Source: Bacillus shivajii
GTDB lineage: Bacteria > Bacillota > Bacilli > Bacillales > Salisediminibacteriaceae
DNA length: 64,000 nucleotides
Direction: 5' to 3'
Assembly (NCBI RefSeq): GCF_020519665.1
Contig: NZ_CP084703.1
Coordinates: 4,092,001-4,156,000, forward strand
Shown here piece by piece: positions 34,560 through 43,605 of the stretch. Position numbers and translations under genes: made by a program. Below the pieces are notes generated by a model. That model saw only the letters and a program-made list of their open reading frames with translations. It had not been told where the DNA came from and searched no databases. Numbering within the stretch: the stretch's first letter is position 1; each line of letters begins with the position of its first letter.

Positions 34560-35399
34560 TTAACGAATACTGTTGACAAGCCCCATCATTTCATCTGATA
34601 TAGAAACTGCTCGCGCATTAAATTGATAATTTCGTTGTGTGAGGAGCATTTCACTAATTTCACGGCTCATATCAACGTTTGACATTTCTAGTGACCCTTG
34701 CCTAAAAACGTCTGTTCCAACTGCTTCCTCTAGTACATCTCCAAATTCTAAATCAAGATCGTCGAGGTTTGGAAAAACATAGGCATTGTTTCCAATTGAA
34801 TTCAATAATTGTGGTTTCGTGATATTCACTAGTTGCAACTGACCAACAACCTCAGTCTCATCACCATTTATTACAATTTGAATTGTACCTTGGTCAGTAA
34901 TTTGTAAATCTTCGTAATTTGCTGGAATAACAATTGGCTCTCCGTCCTCACCTAAAACGTAGTCGCCGTCCTGGTTCACTAAATAGTTTTCACCAGCATT
35001 GTTTGGGTTCGGTGATAAGTAGAAGGCTCCATCACGAGTAAAACGTCGTTCACCATCTTCTGTTGGAGCTAGTTCAAAAAAGTACCCTTTTTCTGTTAAG
35101 GCAATATCTAGAGGACGATCGGTCTGCTGCAACGCTCCTTGTTCAAAACGCACAGCTGTTTGTGCTAATGCTGCCCCAGAACCTGCACGAATTCCATTCG
35201 GTGTTAAACGACCTGTTTCCTGTTCTGCAACGACTTGGTTATTCACTTGCTGAAACAATAAATCGGAAAAGCTCGCATCGCGCCTTTTATATCCCGTTGT
35301 ATTTACATTTGCTAAGTTATTACTCGTTAAATCCAACTTCTTTTGCAGCTGTCCCATCGTTACAGCAGCAGAAATCATTGATTGATTCAACACCTTCAC
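34560..35399 (-). CDS. flhP: Flagellar hook-basal body protein FlhP (FlgG-like)
   Basis: A 279-residue rod-like protein. The N-terminal flagellar rod motif includes LTSNNLANVNTTGYKRRDASF, and the C-terminal heptad region includes ALEMSNVD-type GSLEMSNVDMSREISEMLLTQRNYQFNA. FlhO and FlhP form part of the flagellar rod outside the membrane. It follows flhO by 43 bases. The pair is displaced from the main flagellar operon, as in B. subtilis. Confidence 0.9.
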   Translation of the reverse strand: MKVLNQSMISAAVTMGQLQKKLDLTSNNLANVNTTGYKRRDASFSDLLFQQVNNQVVAEQETGRLTPNGIRAGSGAALAQTAVRFEQGALQQTDRPLDIALTEKGYFFELAPTEDGERRFTRDGAFYLSPNPNNAGENYLVNQDGDYVLGEDGEPIVIPANYEDLQITDQGTIQIVINGDETEVVGQLQLVNITKPQLLNSIGNNAYVFPNLDDLDLEFGDVLEEAVGTDVFRQGSLEMSNVDMSREISEMLLTQRNYQFNARAVSISDEMMGLVNSIR

Positions 35400-35442
35400 C
35401 TACTTCCAATTCAGTCAACCTTATTTTCTTTCATTTTATGTC

Positions 35443-36276
35443 TTAACCTAATCTTCCTACATCGTTTACTGCTCGTTCCATACTACGATCATATGCTTGT
35501 AATACACGCTGATTGGCTTCAAATGCCCGCATCGCACTCATCATTTCCGTCATTGTTTGAGAAGCATCAACATTTGAACGCTCAATAAACCCTTGTTGGA
35601 TTTGATAGGTTACATCATCATTGTCAATCGCTGAAACAATGTCAGCTTCCCCTTCATATCTAAGGAAGCCACTTCCTTCTTTCACCAGTTGTGCAGGGTC
35701 AGGTACGACTGCAACATTTATCTGTCCGAGAAGTTCCTCTTCTGCGGAGAAAACTTCACCGTTTGGTGCAACTCGAATATCTTCATTTTGAACCTCGATA
35801 CGCTCACCATCTGCATCAAGAACATAATGGCCTTGAGATGTCGTTAAAAAACCCGCTCCATCGATCGTGAAATTCCCATTTCTCGTAAAACGGACATCAC
35901 CTTCATCATTTTCAACAGTATATAACAACATTGCATTTTGCCCTGTTTCCTCATCCGTCGGAACAACACCTTGAAGTAGAGCCATGTCGGTTGTATTCCC
36001 AGTCTCATGAATATCTCCTTGGCGAAAATCGGGAGTCCCCTCTTGTATATAGACTCCTGTTGCGAGTTCACCAATATGGTTCGATCCGTACTTTTTCATA
36101 TGATCGGTTCCCATTGCATTTAAAAGCATATTCGGAAACGTCCTCATTGACGCTTGATCTGCTTTAAAACCTGGTGTATTCGCATTTGTTAAGTTATTAG
36201 TCAGCATTTCTTGGCGCCTTTGTTGCGCGATCATTCCAGAGCCTGCGGTATACAATCCACGAAGCATTCCACTCAC
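35443..36276 (-). CDS. flhO: Flagellar hook-basal body protein FlhO (FlgF/FlgG-like)
   Basis: A 277-residue rod protein with N-terminal MLTNNLTNANTPGFKADQAS and C-terminal ERSNVDASQTMTEMMSAMRAFEANQRVLQAYD, both flagellar rod/hook signatures. GAGGTG precedes the ATG. It lies upstream of flhP and downstream of mbl, the B. subtilis order. Confidence 0.92.
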   Translation of the reverse strand: MSGMLRGLYTAGSGMIAQQRRQEMLTNNLTNANTPGFKADQASMRTFPNMLLNAMGTDHMKKYGSNHIGELATGVYIQEGTPDFRQGDIHETGNTTDMALLQGVVPTDEETGQNAMLLYTVENDEGDVRFTRNGNFTIDGAGFLTTSQGHYVLDADGERIEVQNEDIRVAPNGEVFSAEEELLGQINVAVVPDPAQLVKEGSGFLRYEGEADIVSAIDNDDVTYQIQQGFIERSNVDASQTMTEMMSAMRAFEANQRVLQAYDRSMERAVNDVGRLG

Positions 36277-36444
36277 CTCAATTTAAACCGTACCGGTCCA
36301 ATTTCTTCTCATTATTATATCGGTTTTTGTCTAGGTCATTTTTACAAATTATCGATATATGTGACTGTTGACCTATTTATTTACAGCATTTATGTAAAAA
36401 AGTATTGGCAACACTCATCTATAAGCTTGTCCCACTTACTAGGT

Positions 36445-37449
36445 TTACACTTTAATTTTTTGCTTTTGTACACGATCTAAGTTTTCTAGTAGAATTCCCG
36501 TACCGTTTGCAACACAATCCATCGGCTCTTCAGCTACAAAAACAGGTACTTTCAATTCTTCTGCTAACAGCTGATCAATGCCGTGCAAATAAGCCCCGCC
36601 GCCTGTTAAAATGACGCCACGATCAATGATGTCTGCAGATAGTTCTGGAGGAGTCTGTTCAAGGACGTTCTTTGCAGCATGAACGATATGGTAAACAGAT
36701 TCTTCTAAGGCTCCACGAACTTCATCAGAATTCACTGTAATCGTTCTTGGTAACCCTGATACCATATCTCTTCCTCGAATGTCCATTTCTGCATCGCGTG
36801 CACCTTCAAATGCCGTTCCTACATTAAGCTTTATATCTTCAGCGGTTCGATCACCAATTAAGAGCTTGTACTCTTTCTTAATGTAGTTGAGGATCTCACT
36901 GTCAAAGCGATCCCCTGCAACTTTGATGGAAGAGGCGGTGACGATATCTCCCATTGATAATACAGCAACATCTGTGGTTCCACCGCCAATGTCTACCACC
37001 ATATTCCCACTCGGTTGGTAAATATCCATCCCTGCACCTACGGCAGCAACTTTCGGTTCTTCCTCAAGGTAAACGTTTTTACCACCGCTTTTCTCAGCAG
37101 CTTCACGGATCGCTTTTTGTTCAACTGAGGTGATATTCGTTGGGCAGCAAATTAGGATTCTCGGTTTTACAAATAAGCTTTTTACCTTCACCTTGCTTAA
37201 AAAGTGCTTTAACATTGATTCTGTTGTATCGAAGTCAGCAATGACACCATCTTTTAATGGACGAACAGCAACGATGTTCCCAGGTGTCCTTCCTACCATA
37301 CGGAATGCTTCTTTCCCTACAGCTAAAACTTTTTTTGTCGTTGTATCAATCGCCACAACTGACGGCTCATTTAGAACAATGCCTTTTCCTCTAACATGAA
37401 CCAGTACGTTGGCCGTACCTAAATCAATACCAATATCCCTTCCAAGCAT
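36445..37449 (-). CDS. mbl: Rod-shape protein Mbl (MreB family actin)
   Basis: A 334-residue bacterial actin. The N-terminus MLGRDIGIDLGTANVLVHVRG contains the phosphate-1 loop, DIGGGTTDVAVLSMGDIV the phosphate-2 loop, and ILTGGGAYLHGIDQLL the adenosine motif. It directs sidewall synthesis at the membrane. MreB, Mbl and MreBH are similar; Mbl is chosen from position between spoIIID and flhO. Confidence 0.95.
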   Translation of the reverse strand: MLGRDIGIDLGTANVLVHVRGKGIVLNEPSVVAIDTTTKKVLAVGKEAFRMVGRTPGNIVAVRPLKDGVIADFDTTESMLKHFLSKVKVKSLFVKPRILICCPTNITSVEQKAIREAAEKSGGKNVYLEEEPKVAAVGAGMDIYQPSGNMVVDIGGGTTDVAVLSMGDIVTASSIKVAGDRFDSEILNYIKKEYKLLIGDRTAEDIKLNVGTAFEGARDAEMDIRGRDMVSGLPRTITVNSDEVRGALEESVYHIVHAAKNVLEQTPPELSADIIDRGVILTGGGAYLHGIDQLLAEELKVPVFVAEEPMDCVANGTGILLENLDRVQKQKIKV

Positions 37450-37576
37450 TTTTGATATCCTCCCTGAACTGATTCGCCTTATGGCTTTAGTTTTATCCGT
37501 TTCTACATATAAGTTGTATCTAATGAATCATTTTATCATAATTTGTCAGAAAAAAGTGGGAGGAATTCATGAATTT

Positions 37577-37861
37577 TTACACTTTCGTTTTTACTGTTTT
37601 GTCTGGTTGAACATCTGTTTTGCGATATTTCACTTTCGTCGCTTCTCCTCCACGAAGGTGGCGAATCGACTTATGGTAATCCAAAATCTCTTTCACTTCA
37701 TTCGCCAGCTCTGGATTAATTTCCGGCAAGCGTTCTGTTAAATCTTTATGGACAGTGCTTTTTGAAACGCCAAACTCCTTTGCAATTGTTCTCACTGTTT
37801 TCCTCGTCTCTACGATGTACCTGCCTATCTTGATTGTTCTCTCCTTGATGTAATCGTGCAC
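37577..37861 (-). CDS. spoIIID: Sporulation transcription factor SpoIIID
   Basis: A 94-residue DNA-binding regulator of the mother cell during sporulation. The start is GTG 37861 after GGGAGG, giving VHDYIKERTIKIGRYIVE. A longer frame extends 50 residues upstream with no similarity. FGVSKSTVHKDLTERLPEI is the helix-turn-helix, and YHKSIRHLRGGEATKVKY is the basic tail that binds DNA. Almost identical to B. subtilis SpoIIID over the first 80 residues as far as can be recalled. Confidence 0.96.
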   Translation of the reverse strand: MHDYIKERTIKIGRYIVETRKTVRTIAKEFGVSKSTVHKDLTERLPEINPELANEVKEILDYHKSIRHLRGGEATKVKYRKTDVQPDKTVKTKV

Positions 37862-38149
37862 ACCTCTCGCCTCCCTAGTGTTTCTGGAGTTCAAAAAGAC
37901 GAAGAAAGACAGCACACCTATACGTTGACTGATCGTGTTGATTTGAGCTGCGTTCCTCGTTAAATTCAGGTTGCTTGTGACCCTCCTCAATCTCCTTGAA
38001 CGACCTTTCATTGTGGTAAGGTTTGTTAAATTTTATTAGGGGAAATCCTTAGATATGCCTAAAAACGAAGATCTGTACAAAAAAAGACGAAATATTCAAG
38101 AAATAACAGGAGTAAAGAAAGTGGGAGTTAGATCACAAATCGAGTGGAA

Positions 38150-38296
38150 AATACGAGCAACTCGAGTGAGAATACGAGCAACTTTCATGTGAATACGAGC
38201 AACTTTCATGTGAATACGAGCAACTCGAGTGAGAATACGAGCAACTCGAGTGAGAATACGAGCAACTAGAGTGAGAATACAAGTAACTCATGCTAA
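38150..38296 (+). repeat. Seven tandem copies of a 21-bp repeat
   Basis: Seven contiguous 21-base units begin AATACGAGCAACT and end CGAGTGAG, TTCATGTG or AGAGTGAG; the last unit is degenerate. There is no ORF across it. It lies in the 746-base gap between spoIIID and spoIIQ. A second array of the same unit in reverse orientation is at 41681-41806. The remainder of the gap has nothing else recognised apart from the spoIIQ terminator. Confidence 0.9.
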
Positions 38297-38517
38297 TCGA
38301 GTAAATGTAGGTGAACTTTTTACTTAATTGTTTTTCTAAACAAAGGTTCTATGAACGATTCTTGGCGACTCCTCTTCTTATTTTCATTCACATTGGCACC
38401 AGACTACATAATGGCAAAGAACTCACGTACTTCGTTCTACTCCTAAATAGATTTATATGCTCGGACACAAAATAATTTCATTGAATCGTTTAGTGTATCC
38501 TTTTTTCACACAGGAAA

Positions 38518-38556
38518 AACAAAACTGCCAAGACGTTAAGTCCTGACAGTTTTGTT
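38518..38556 (-). terminator. Intrinsic terminator of spoIIQ
   Basis: Minus-strand hairpin AAAACTG / CAGTTTT extended inward by GGAC/GTCT pairing, followed by GTTTTTCC. It is 52 bases downstream of the spoIIQ stop codon. Confidence 0.8.
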
Positions 38557-38607
38557 ATGGGCGGGAGTGCTATTAGTTTTTTTCAATCTACTTTTTTTCT
38601 TCACTGA

Positions 38608-39411
38608 TTATGATTCTTGTTTATCTGCTTCTGACTCTTCAGGCATTTCTTCTGATCCTGGTTCATCAGCAGCTTGATTTGGTTCAATCTCAGGTAAAGA
38701 TGACATTGGTTGTTCCATGTAATCTAGTGGATTTACTGGTACACCTTCTTTTCTGATTTCAAAGTGTAAGTGAATCCCTGCGTCACTGTTGTATAGGTTT
38801 CGACCAGCTCGTGCGATAACATCGCCTTGCTTTACAGTTTGTCCTACCTCTACTTGAACACCTTCTAAACTTTGATAGATTGAAACAATGTCTTCATCAT
38901 GTTCGACGTGAACAACATTTCCAAATAGGGCATCTTCTTCTGCTTTGACAACTGTACCGCTCATTGCTGCGATTACATCAAAGCTTTCACCCTCTTCTGA
39001 AGATAGATCAATGCCTCGATTTTGATAGTAATAGTTGTTGTATCGAATAAGGGCATTTTGCTGATCTTCTGCAGAAGCTTCGTAGTCATAGAATTCACCA
39101 ACAACAGAAACTTCGTTTTCGTCTAACACTGGCATTTCAAACACTTCATTGCTTGCTGTAACTGGAACCGCTTCTTCTTCATCGGTTAATGCTTGATCTT
39201 CGTCCCCAGGTTGATCTATATCAAACTCTGAGTCTCTTTGATCCTCTGCTAAGTCTTCGCTAGTACCAGTTAACCACAAGAATGTTGTCAAAAAGATTGC
39301 TGCTAGTGTTAGATAAAGTGCGGGCACCGCCCAACGCTTTTTCATTAGACGTTTCAATTTCGCCTGTAATGGCTCCCTTTTGGAAGCTTGTTTTTCCTCG
39401 TTATGATTCAT
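38608..39411 (-). CDS. spoIIQ: Stage II sporulation protein SpoIIQ (LytM/M23 domain)
   Basis: A 267-residue forespore membrane protein. A transmembrane segment at about 28-48 is followed by an acidic linker, a LytM-type domain at about 128-232 and a Glu/Pro-rich tail. It pairs with SpoIIIAH to form the channel between forespore and mother cell. The first zinc ligand of active M23 peptidases is absent (Asn131 in NRGID where HxxxD is expected), while His214-Leu-His216 remains; loss of this His is usual in Bacillus SpoIIQ. Expression by SigF is known for the family. Confidence 0.93.
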   Translation of the reverse strand: MNHNEEKQASKREPLQAKLKRLMKKRWAVPALYLTLAAIFLTTFLWLTGTSEDLAEDQRDSEFDIDQPGDEDQALTDEEEAVPVTASNEVFEMPVLDENEVSVVGEFYDYEASAEDQQNALIRYNNYYYQNRGIDLSSEEGESFDVIAAMSGTVVKAEEDALFGNVVHVEHDEDIVSIYQSLEGVQVEVGQTVKQGDVIARAGRNLYNSDAGIHLHFEIRKEGVPVNPLDYMEQPMSSLPEIEPNQAADEPGSEEMPEESEADKQES

Positions 39412-39486
39412 TTGATCACCACCTCAGCAACCATTCTGATCAAATCACGAGGAGTTTATACATTATTTTGAAAATTTTCTTTCTTC

Positions 39487-39922
39487 GAATCAATTTCATA
39501 ACTCAAAACATGATGCCAAATTCAAAATGATGGGCGTGAACTCCACTTCAGACGGGCGCTTTCCCGATGGGTCTTCAGCTAACTTAGGCTCGATCACTCT
39601 TCGCCTAAGTGGATCTTCAGCTCGTTGCTCCTGCGGTTACTCGTCGCAGATAAACAGTGCTCCTGCGGTTACTCGTCGCAGCTCGAAGCAGTTCGAAGAA
39701 GTATTGCTCGTCGTTGTTCCTGCGATTACTCGTCACAGATAAACAGTGCTCCTGCGGTTACTCGTCGCAGCTCGGAGCAGTTCGAAGAAGTATTGCTCGT
39801 CGCTGATCCTCTGGGAGTCTCCGCCTTTCGTTACGATCACTTCAAAATAACACATACATTTAATAATAAATTAATAATATCATTTGTTGAATTGCACAAA
39901 AACGGAATTTGGAAATTGATTC
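39487..39922. mobile_element. MITE-like element, long copy with nested insertion
   Basis: The element begins GAATCAATTTCATAACTC and ends AAATTGATTC, giving inverted ends GAATCAATTTC. Its flanking parts match the 143-bp element at 55613-55755 base for base over long runs. An extra 287 bases (39551-39837) are bounded by the direct repeat CACTTCA (39544-39550 and 39838-39844). That insert is more GC-rich and contains a block repeated with an 89-base period. No transposase gene is present, so movement would depend on an enzyme elsewhere. Confidence 0.7.
39551..39837. repeat. GC-rich insert with 89-bp tandem repeat inside the MITE-like element
   Basis: Segments containing GCTCCTGCGGTTACTCGTCG recur; GATAAACAGTGCTCCTGCGG starts at 39649 and again at 39738, a period of 89 bases. 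It starts GACGGGCGCTTTCCCG and ends GGGAGTCTCCGCCTTTCG, a pattern resembling GC-rich dispersed repeats of Bacillaceae. No convincing gene. Confidence 0.7.
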
Positions 39923-39986
39923 CTTTCTAATCCATTTCGTACTTTTTTTGTCTTAAAGTCTGCCCTGAAAATTAGTGGTTCAGTTT

Positions 39987-40169
39987 GACAGTTTATGTGC
40001 TCGCTTTCACCTCTAGGCACAAGCGCGACATCCATTCAAGTTTCACTTCGTTCACTTTCATGGTGTCTCCTTTGCCACGGGCACGGCACGGGCTTCCCAA
40101 AACTCACTAAGTTTGTTTAGGGTGAACTTCGGCTCGTGCTGTTCCCGTCAGAGTCTCGCACAAACTGTC
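39987..40169. repeat. 183-bp element with inverted ends GACAGTTTrTGC
   Basis: Left end GACAGTTTATGTGC and right end GCACAAACTGTC are inverted copies with a small length difference. The interior includes inverted segments such as AGTTTTGGGAAGCCCGTGCC around a CACTAAGTTTGTTTAGGGTG core. No ORF is supported. It lies 64 bases from the MITE-like element in the spoIIQ-spoIID gap. Confidence 0.55.
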
Positions 40170-40419
40170 TAACATATTTCAAAATGAAAAAATTTTTTCA
40201 TGTCTTATGGCGCTACCAATAAAATAAGCATGGAAGTCTATCCTGAAAATACATTTTACGTATTAAAAAGAGACATATTTTCAATAAAATTTTTTGAAAG
40301 TAGAAGCTACTAACTTTCGCTTTGCAAGGTGCTTCCATCCTTATCTAAAGCAACAATACATTTTGTGGGCATCAAGTGTAAATCATTAGCATGGTTGTTT
40401 ACCACCAAAGTTTCCAAAG

Positions 40420-41496
40420 TTAGTTTGCAAATGCTTGTTCTTCTCCATCACCTTCACCATTTTCTTCAGTTGGACGATTTTTATGTGCAATGATAAGCCC
40501 AAGTACATCTTCTGCCTCATCAATTTCTACATCTTGATAATAATGAGAGATAATCTCCTTATAATCGTACCCATCCTTTGCCATTTGGTCTGCACCAAAT
40601 TGGCTCATTCCAACGCCATGACCCCAACCTCTTGTTTCAATTCGAATCATATTCCCTTGTCGTTCCCAATCAAAGTCGCTTGAATCAAGATCTAGTAAAT
40701 CTCTCACTTCTCTACCTGTAAATTCTATACCGCCTATATTTACTTCTGCCACTCTTCCACCAGTGGTTCTACTCATGATTTCTCCTGGAGGACCATTATT
40801 AATGTTTACATTCAATTCTTTTTCGAATTCTTGTACTGAAAGGATTTTTTCACCTGCATAACGAGGCGACGACTTATCCCAAGGACTTTCTACACTTCGT
40901 AGATAAGGAATTTCATTCTTCCAATATTCTTCGGAGTTTTCCGTATAACCGTTACTCGTCGAAAAATAAGCTGCAGTAATTGGCTCACCATTATATGTGA
41001 TGATCTTTCCTCCAGTTTCGTAGACAGCTTGCTTTACACGCGCCATCTTCCATTCATAATCTGATCCCCAGCGCTCTATTAACTCTTCTTTATTTTTATA
41101 TACTTGATGCATAACAGTATCTGTCACATTTGCTCCATCCGGTAAATTAATATCTGTACCGGTTGTCAAAAGCTTAATAATATACGTGCGGGCAGTAAGC
41201 GCCTGTGCCTTTAATGCTTCCATTTCATAAGTAGCAGGCATTTCAGAAGCGACTACCCCAGCTATATATTCTTCAAATGGAACATCCTCAATGATTTCTT
41301 GTTCAGCTCTAAAAACAGAGATATACTCTACCTCTTCAGCTTCTCCCATTATAACTGGCTCAGGTTCCTCATCATTAACCCTCTCGTATGTTGACAGTCC
41401 CGGTTCATCTTTTTGAAAAGCTACAACTAATATTGATGGAATAACTAACAAGACAACCATTAATAGTAGTGTAAAAAATACTAGCTGTTTCATCAC
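40420..41496 (-). CDS. spoIID: Stage II sporulation protein SpoIID
   Basis: A 358-residue membrane-anchored lytic transglycosylase used in engulfment. One transmembrane segment lies at about 5-26. The SpoIID domain has DVPFEEYIAGVVASEMPATYEMEALKAQALTARTYI with catalytic Glu85, YFSTSNGYTENSEEYW, and RGWGHGVGMSQFGADQMAKDGY. The C-terminal tail is Glu-rich. The start is GTG 41496 or the next codon ATG 41493; GGAGA is upstream of both. It sits directly downstream of murA, as in B. subtilis. Confidence 0.95.
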   Translation of the reverse strand: MMKQLVFFTLLLMVVLLVIPSILVVAFQKDEPGLSTYERVNDEEPEPVIMGEAEEVEYISVFRAEQEIIEDVPFEEYIAGVVASEMPATYEMEALKAQALTARTYIIKLLTTGTDINLPDGANVTDTVMHQVYKNKEELIERWGSDYEWKMARVKQAVYETGGKIITYNGEPITAAYFSTSNGYTENSEEYWKNEIPYLRSVESPWDKSSPRYAGEKILSVQEFEKELNVNINNGPPGEIMSRTTGGRVAEVNIGGIEFTGREVRDLLDLDSSDFDWERQGNMIRIETRGWGHGVGMSQFGADQMAKDGYDYKEIISHYYQDVEIDEAEDVLGLIIAHKNRPTEENGEGDGEEQAFAN

Positions 41497-41680
41497 TTAT
41501 GATCTCCTCTCCTCAAGGTGCTTGTTCAACGCTCTATACAACAATATCTATGAACGTCTATTACTAGTTAGAACAAAAAGAGAGAAGAATATACTAGATT
41601 TTAATAGAATTACTAGAGCAAATTAAATTGAGTGAAATGGAATCAATCGTGTTGGTCTTTCTCTGACGGAAAAAACTGAA

Positions 41681-41806
41681 ATTGCTCGTATTCTCGCCCT
41701 AGTTGATTGTATTTACACTAAAGTTGCTTGTATTTACTCTGAAGTTGCTTGTATTCTCAACCTAGTTGCAAGTATTCACTCAAAAGTTGCTTGTATCCTC
41801 ACCCTA
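41681..41806 (-). repeat. Six tandem copies of the 21-bp repeat, reverse orientation
   Basis: Six consecutive 21-base units begin ATTGCTCGTATTCTCGCCC or GTTGCTTGTATT. Their complement matches the AATACGAGCAACT unit at 38150-38296. The copies here are more diverged from each other. Together the arrays bracket spoIIQ and spoIID. Confidence 0.85.
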
Positions 41807-41842
41807 GATAGCTATTTCCGTCAAATTTCATAACCATATATT

Positions 41843-41886
41843 AAAACCCCTTGATCATCGCAACCTTTTGATGATCAAGGGGTTTT
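41843..41886 (-). terminator. Intrinsic terminator of murA
   Basis: A 17-bp perfect stem with core CCCCTTGATCATC, followed by TTTTAATAT on the minus strand, 32 bases after the murA stop codon. Confidence 0.85.
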
Positions 41887-41917
41887 AAGGTGTAACTTTT
41901 ATACTACATTTTCACTA

Positions 41918-43243
41918 TTAAGCAAAGTTTGGATCCATTTTCAATGGTGCTGGTGCTTCAAGGTTTTCTAACTCAGTATGCTCTTCTTCATACACGCGTT
42001 CAATGTCTGCACCTAAGTTTTTCAGTTTACCTGAAAAGTTTACGTAGCCACGATCCACGTGCTTTAATTCTGTGACACGTGTATAACCGTCTGCAACGAG
42101 TCCTGCTAAAATAAGTGCTGCACCAGCTCGAAGGTCTGTAGCTGATACTTCTGCACCTTGAAGTTCAGTTGGTCCAGAAATAATTGCTGTTCTACCTTCA
42201 ATTTTAATGTTTCCATTCATGCGACGGAATTCTTCTACATGCATAAAACGGTTTTCGAATACTGTTTCAGTAATCACACTCGTGCCTTCAGCACATAGCA
42301 TTAGTGCCATCATTTGTGATTGCATATCTGTTGGAAAACCAGGGTGCGGCATCGTTTTGATATCGGTTGCCTTAAGCTTTTCTGGTCCGATGACACGTAG
42401 ACCGGTACTTTCTTCAAAAATGATGACACCCATTTCTGTCATTTTTGCAATTAATGGACGTAAATGCTCTGGTAGAACATTTTCAATGAGTACATTTCCT
42501 CCGGAGATTGCAGCTGCAATCATAAACGTTCCCGCTTCAATTCGATCAGGAATAATCGTGTGCTCTGCTGCTGTTAGTTCTTTTACACCTTCAATACGAA
42601 TTGTGCCAGTACCTGCACCACGTACTTTTGCTCCCATTGCATTCAAATAGTTGGCAAGATCAACAATTTCAGGCTCTTCTGCTGCATTCTCAATGATCGT
42701 TGTACCTTTTGCCATTGTTGCTGCCATCATAATGTTTTCCGTGGCCCCTACACTTGGGAAATCTAAATAAATTTTTGCGCCACATAACTGATCTTTAACT
42801 TTTGCTTCGATAAATCCATTACCGATTTCTACTTCGGCTCCCATTGCTTCAAAGCCTTTTAAGTGTTGGTCAATTGGTCTTGAACCAATTGCACATCCTC
42901 CAGGTAAAGCGATACGTGCATGACCCTTACGTGCTAATAAAGGGCCCATCACTAAAAATGATGCTCTCATTTTACGAACATATTCAAACGGTGCTTCTAC
43001 GTTTAGATCACCTTCTGCATTAACAGAAAACTGACCGTTTTCATAAGAAACATCTGCATTTAAATTTCGTAAAACTTCGCTGATTGTGTATACATCAGCA
43101 AGTGGTGGTACATCATATATTGTGCTCTTCCCTTTGCTGGCCAAAATGGATGCAGCGATGACCGGCAAAACGGCATTTTTAGCTCCTTCAACTCGGACAG
43201 TGCCGTTCAAGCGCCTGCCACCGCGGACGATGATTTTTTCCAA
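41918..43243 (-). CDS. murA: UDP-N-acetylglucosamine 1-carboxyvinyltransferase MurA
   Basis: First committed step of peptidoglycan synthesis: transfers enolpyruvate from PEP to UDP-GlcNAc. A 441-residue protein when started at TTG 43243, which follows GGAGGGG; a longer ATG frame would include the ribosome binding site. [27 protein letters not shown] is split over the substrate loop, and [10 protein letters not shown] places the catalytic Cys at 117, the target of fosfomycin. Neighbouring spoIID, ywmB remnant and ywzB identify it as the murAA copy. Confidence 0.97.
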   Translation of the reverse strand: MEKIIVRGGRRLNGTVRVEGAKNAVLPVIAASILASKGKSTIYDVPPLADVYTISEVLRNLNADVSYENGQFSVNAEGDLNVEAPFEYVRKMRASFLVMGPLLARKGHARIALPGGCAIGSRPIDQHLKGFEAMGAEVEIGNGFIEAKVKDQLCGAKIYLDFPSVGATENIMMAATMAKGTTIIENAAEEPEIVDLANYLNAMGAKVRGAGTGTIRIEGVKELTAAEHTIIPDRIEAGTFMIAAAISGGNVLIENVLPEHLRPLIAKMTEMGVIIFEESTGLRVIGPEKLKATDIKTMPHPGFPTDMQSQMMALMLCAEGTSVITETVFENRFMHVEEFRRMNGNIKIEGRTAIISGPTELQGAEVSATDLRAGAALILAGLVADGYTRVTELKHVDRGYVNFSGKLKNLGADIERVYEEEHTELENLEAPAPLKMDPNFA

Positions 43244-43267
43244 AGTATTCCCCTCCGCGTCCATATT

Positions 43268-43605
43268 CTATATTATTAATATTCAGTCGTAATAATTGGT
43301 GTGCCAATTGTAACGGTTATTTCGCCGCCCAATCGTAATTCTTCTCTTAATGCTACTTTAATTTCATCGATTGTCCGTTCGTTTCAATTGAATTAACCAA
43401 AAAAGATGTGTATGCTGATAATGAAACGAAAGATTTCTCGAGAAGTTGTTCAACGTAATCAGCCTCAAAGTCTGTGACAATTTCTGTTGCTCGTTCATTA
43501 ATGCCTGTTTGCCATTGCCTCCTGCTACTGTCCCTTCAACGGATCGATGGATTGTATGCAGCGATTTACCCGTGGCGAACAGAGTGGAGAACGCGGTTTC
43601 CCTAT
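43268..43605 (-). pseudogene. Decayed ywmB-like gene (DUF1779, TATA-box-binding-like)
   Basis: The minus strand encodes pieces of YwmB in shifted frames: VEGTVAGGNGK; then INERATEIVTDFEADYVEQ and LLEKSFVSLSAYTSFL, running to an in-frame stop after NGQSMKLK; then VALREELRLGGEITVTI ending GTPIITTEY. The last block matches the YwmB C-terminus (GTPIVTTEY in B. subtilis from memory). At least two frameshifts, near 43365 and near 43515, break the frame, and no intact N-terminus was found upstream. Position directly upstream of murA is the normal ywmB site. The 530 bases up to ywzB hold no supported gene. Confidence 0.75.

Noticed and set aside
36445-37449. mreB rather than mbl
   Set aside because: No mreC/mreD neighbours; flanking spoIIID and flhO/flhP match the mbl locus.
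38150-38296. CRISPR array
   Set aside because: Units are 21 bp and directly contiguous without unique spacers; there are no cas genes. It is a minisatellite.
39527-39930. Plus-strand ORFs within the MITE-like element
   Set aside because: They arise from the 89-bp tandem repeat (repeating CSCGYSSQ-type residues) and have no ribosome binding site.
42207-42650. Long plus-strand ORF antisense to murA (and similar antisense frames in nuo, atp and anmK genes)
   Set aside because: These are codon-bias shadows of strongly supported minus-strand genes.
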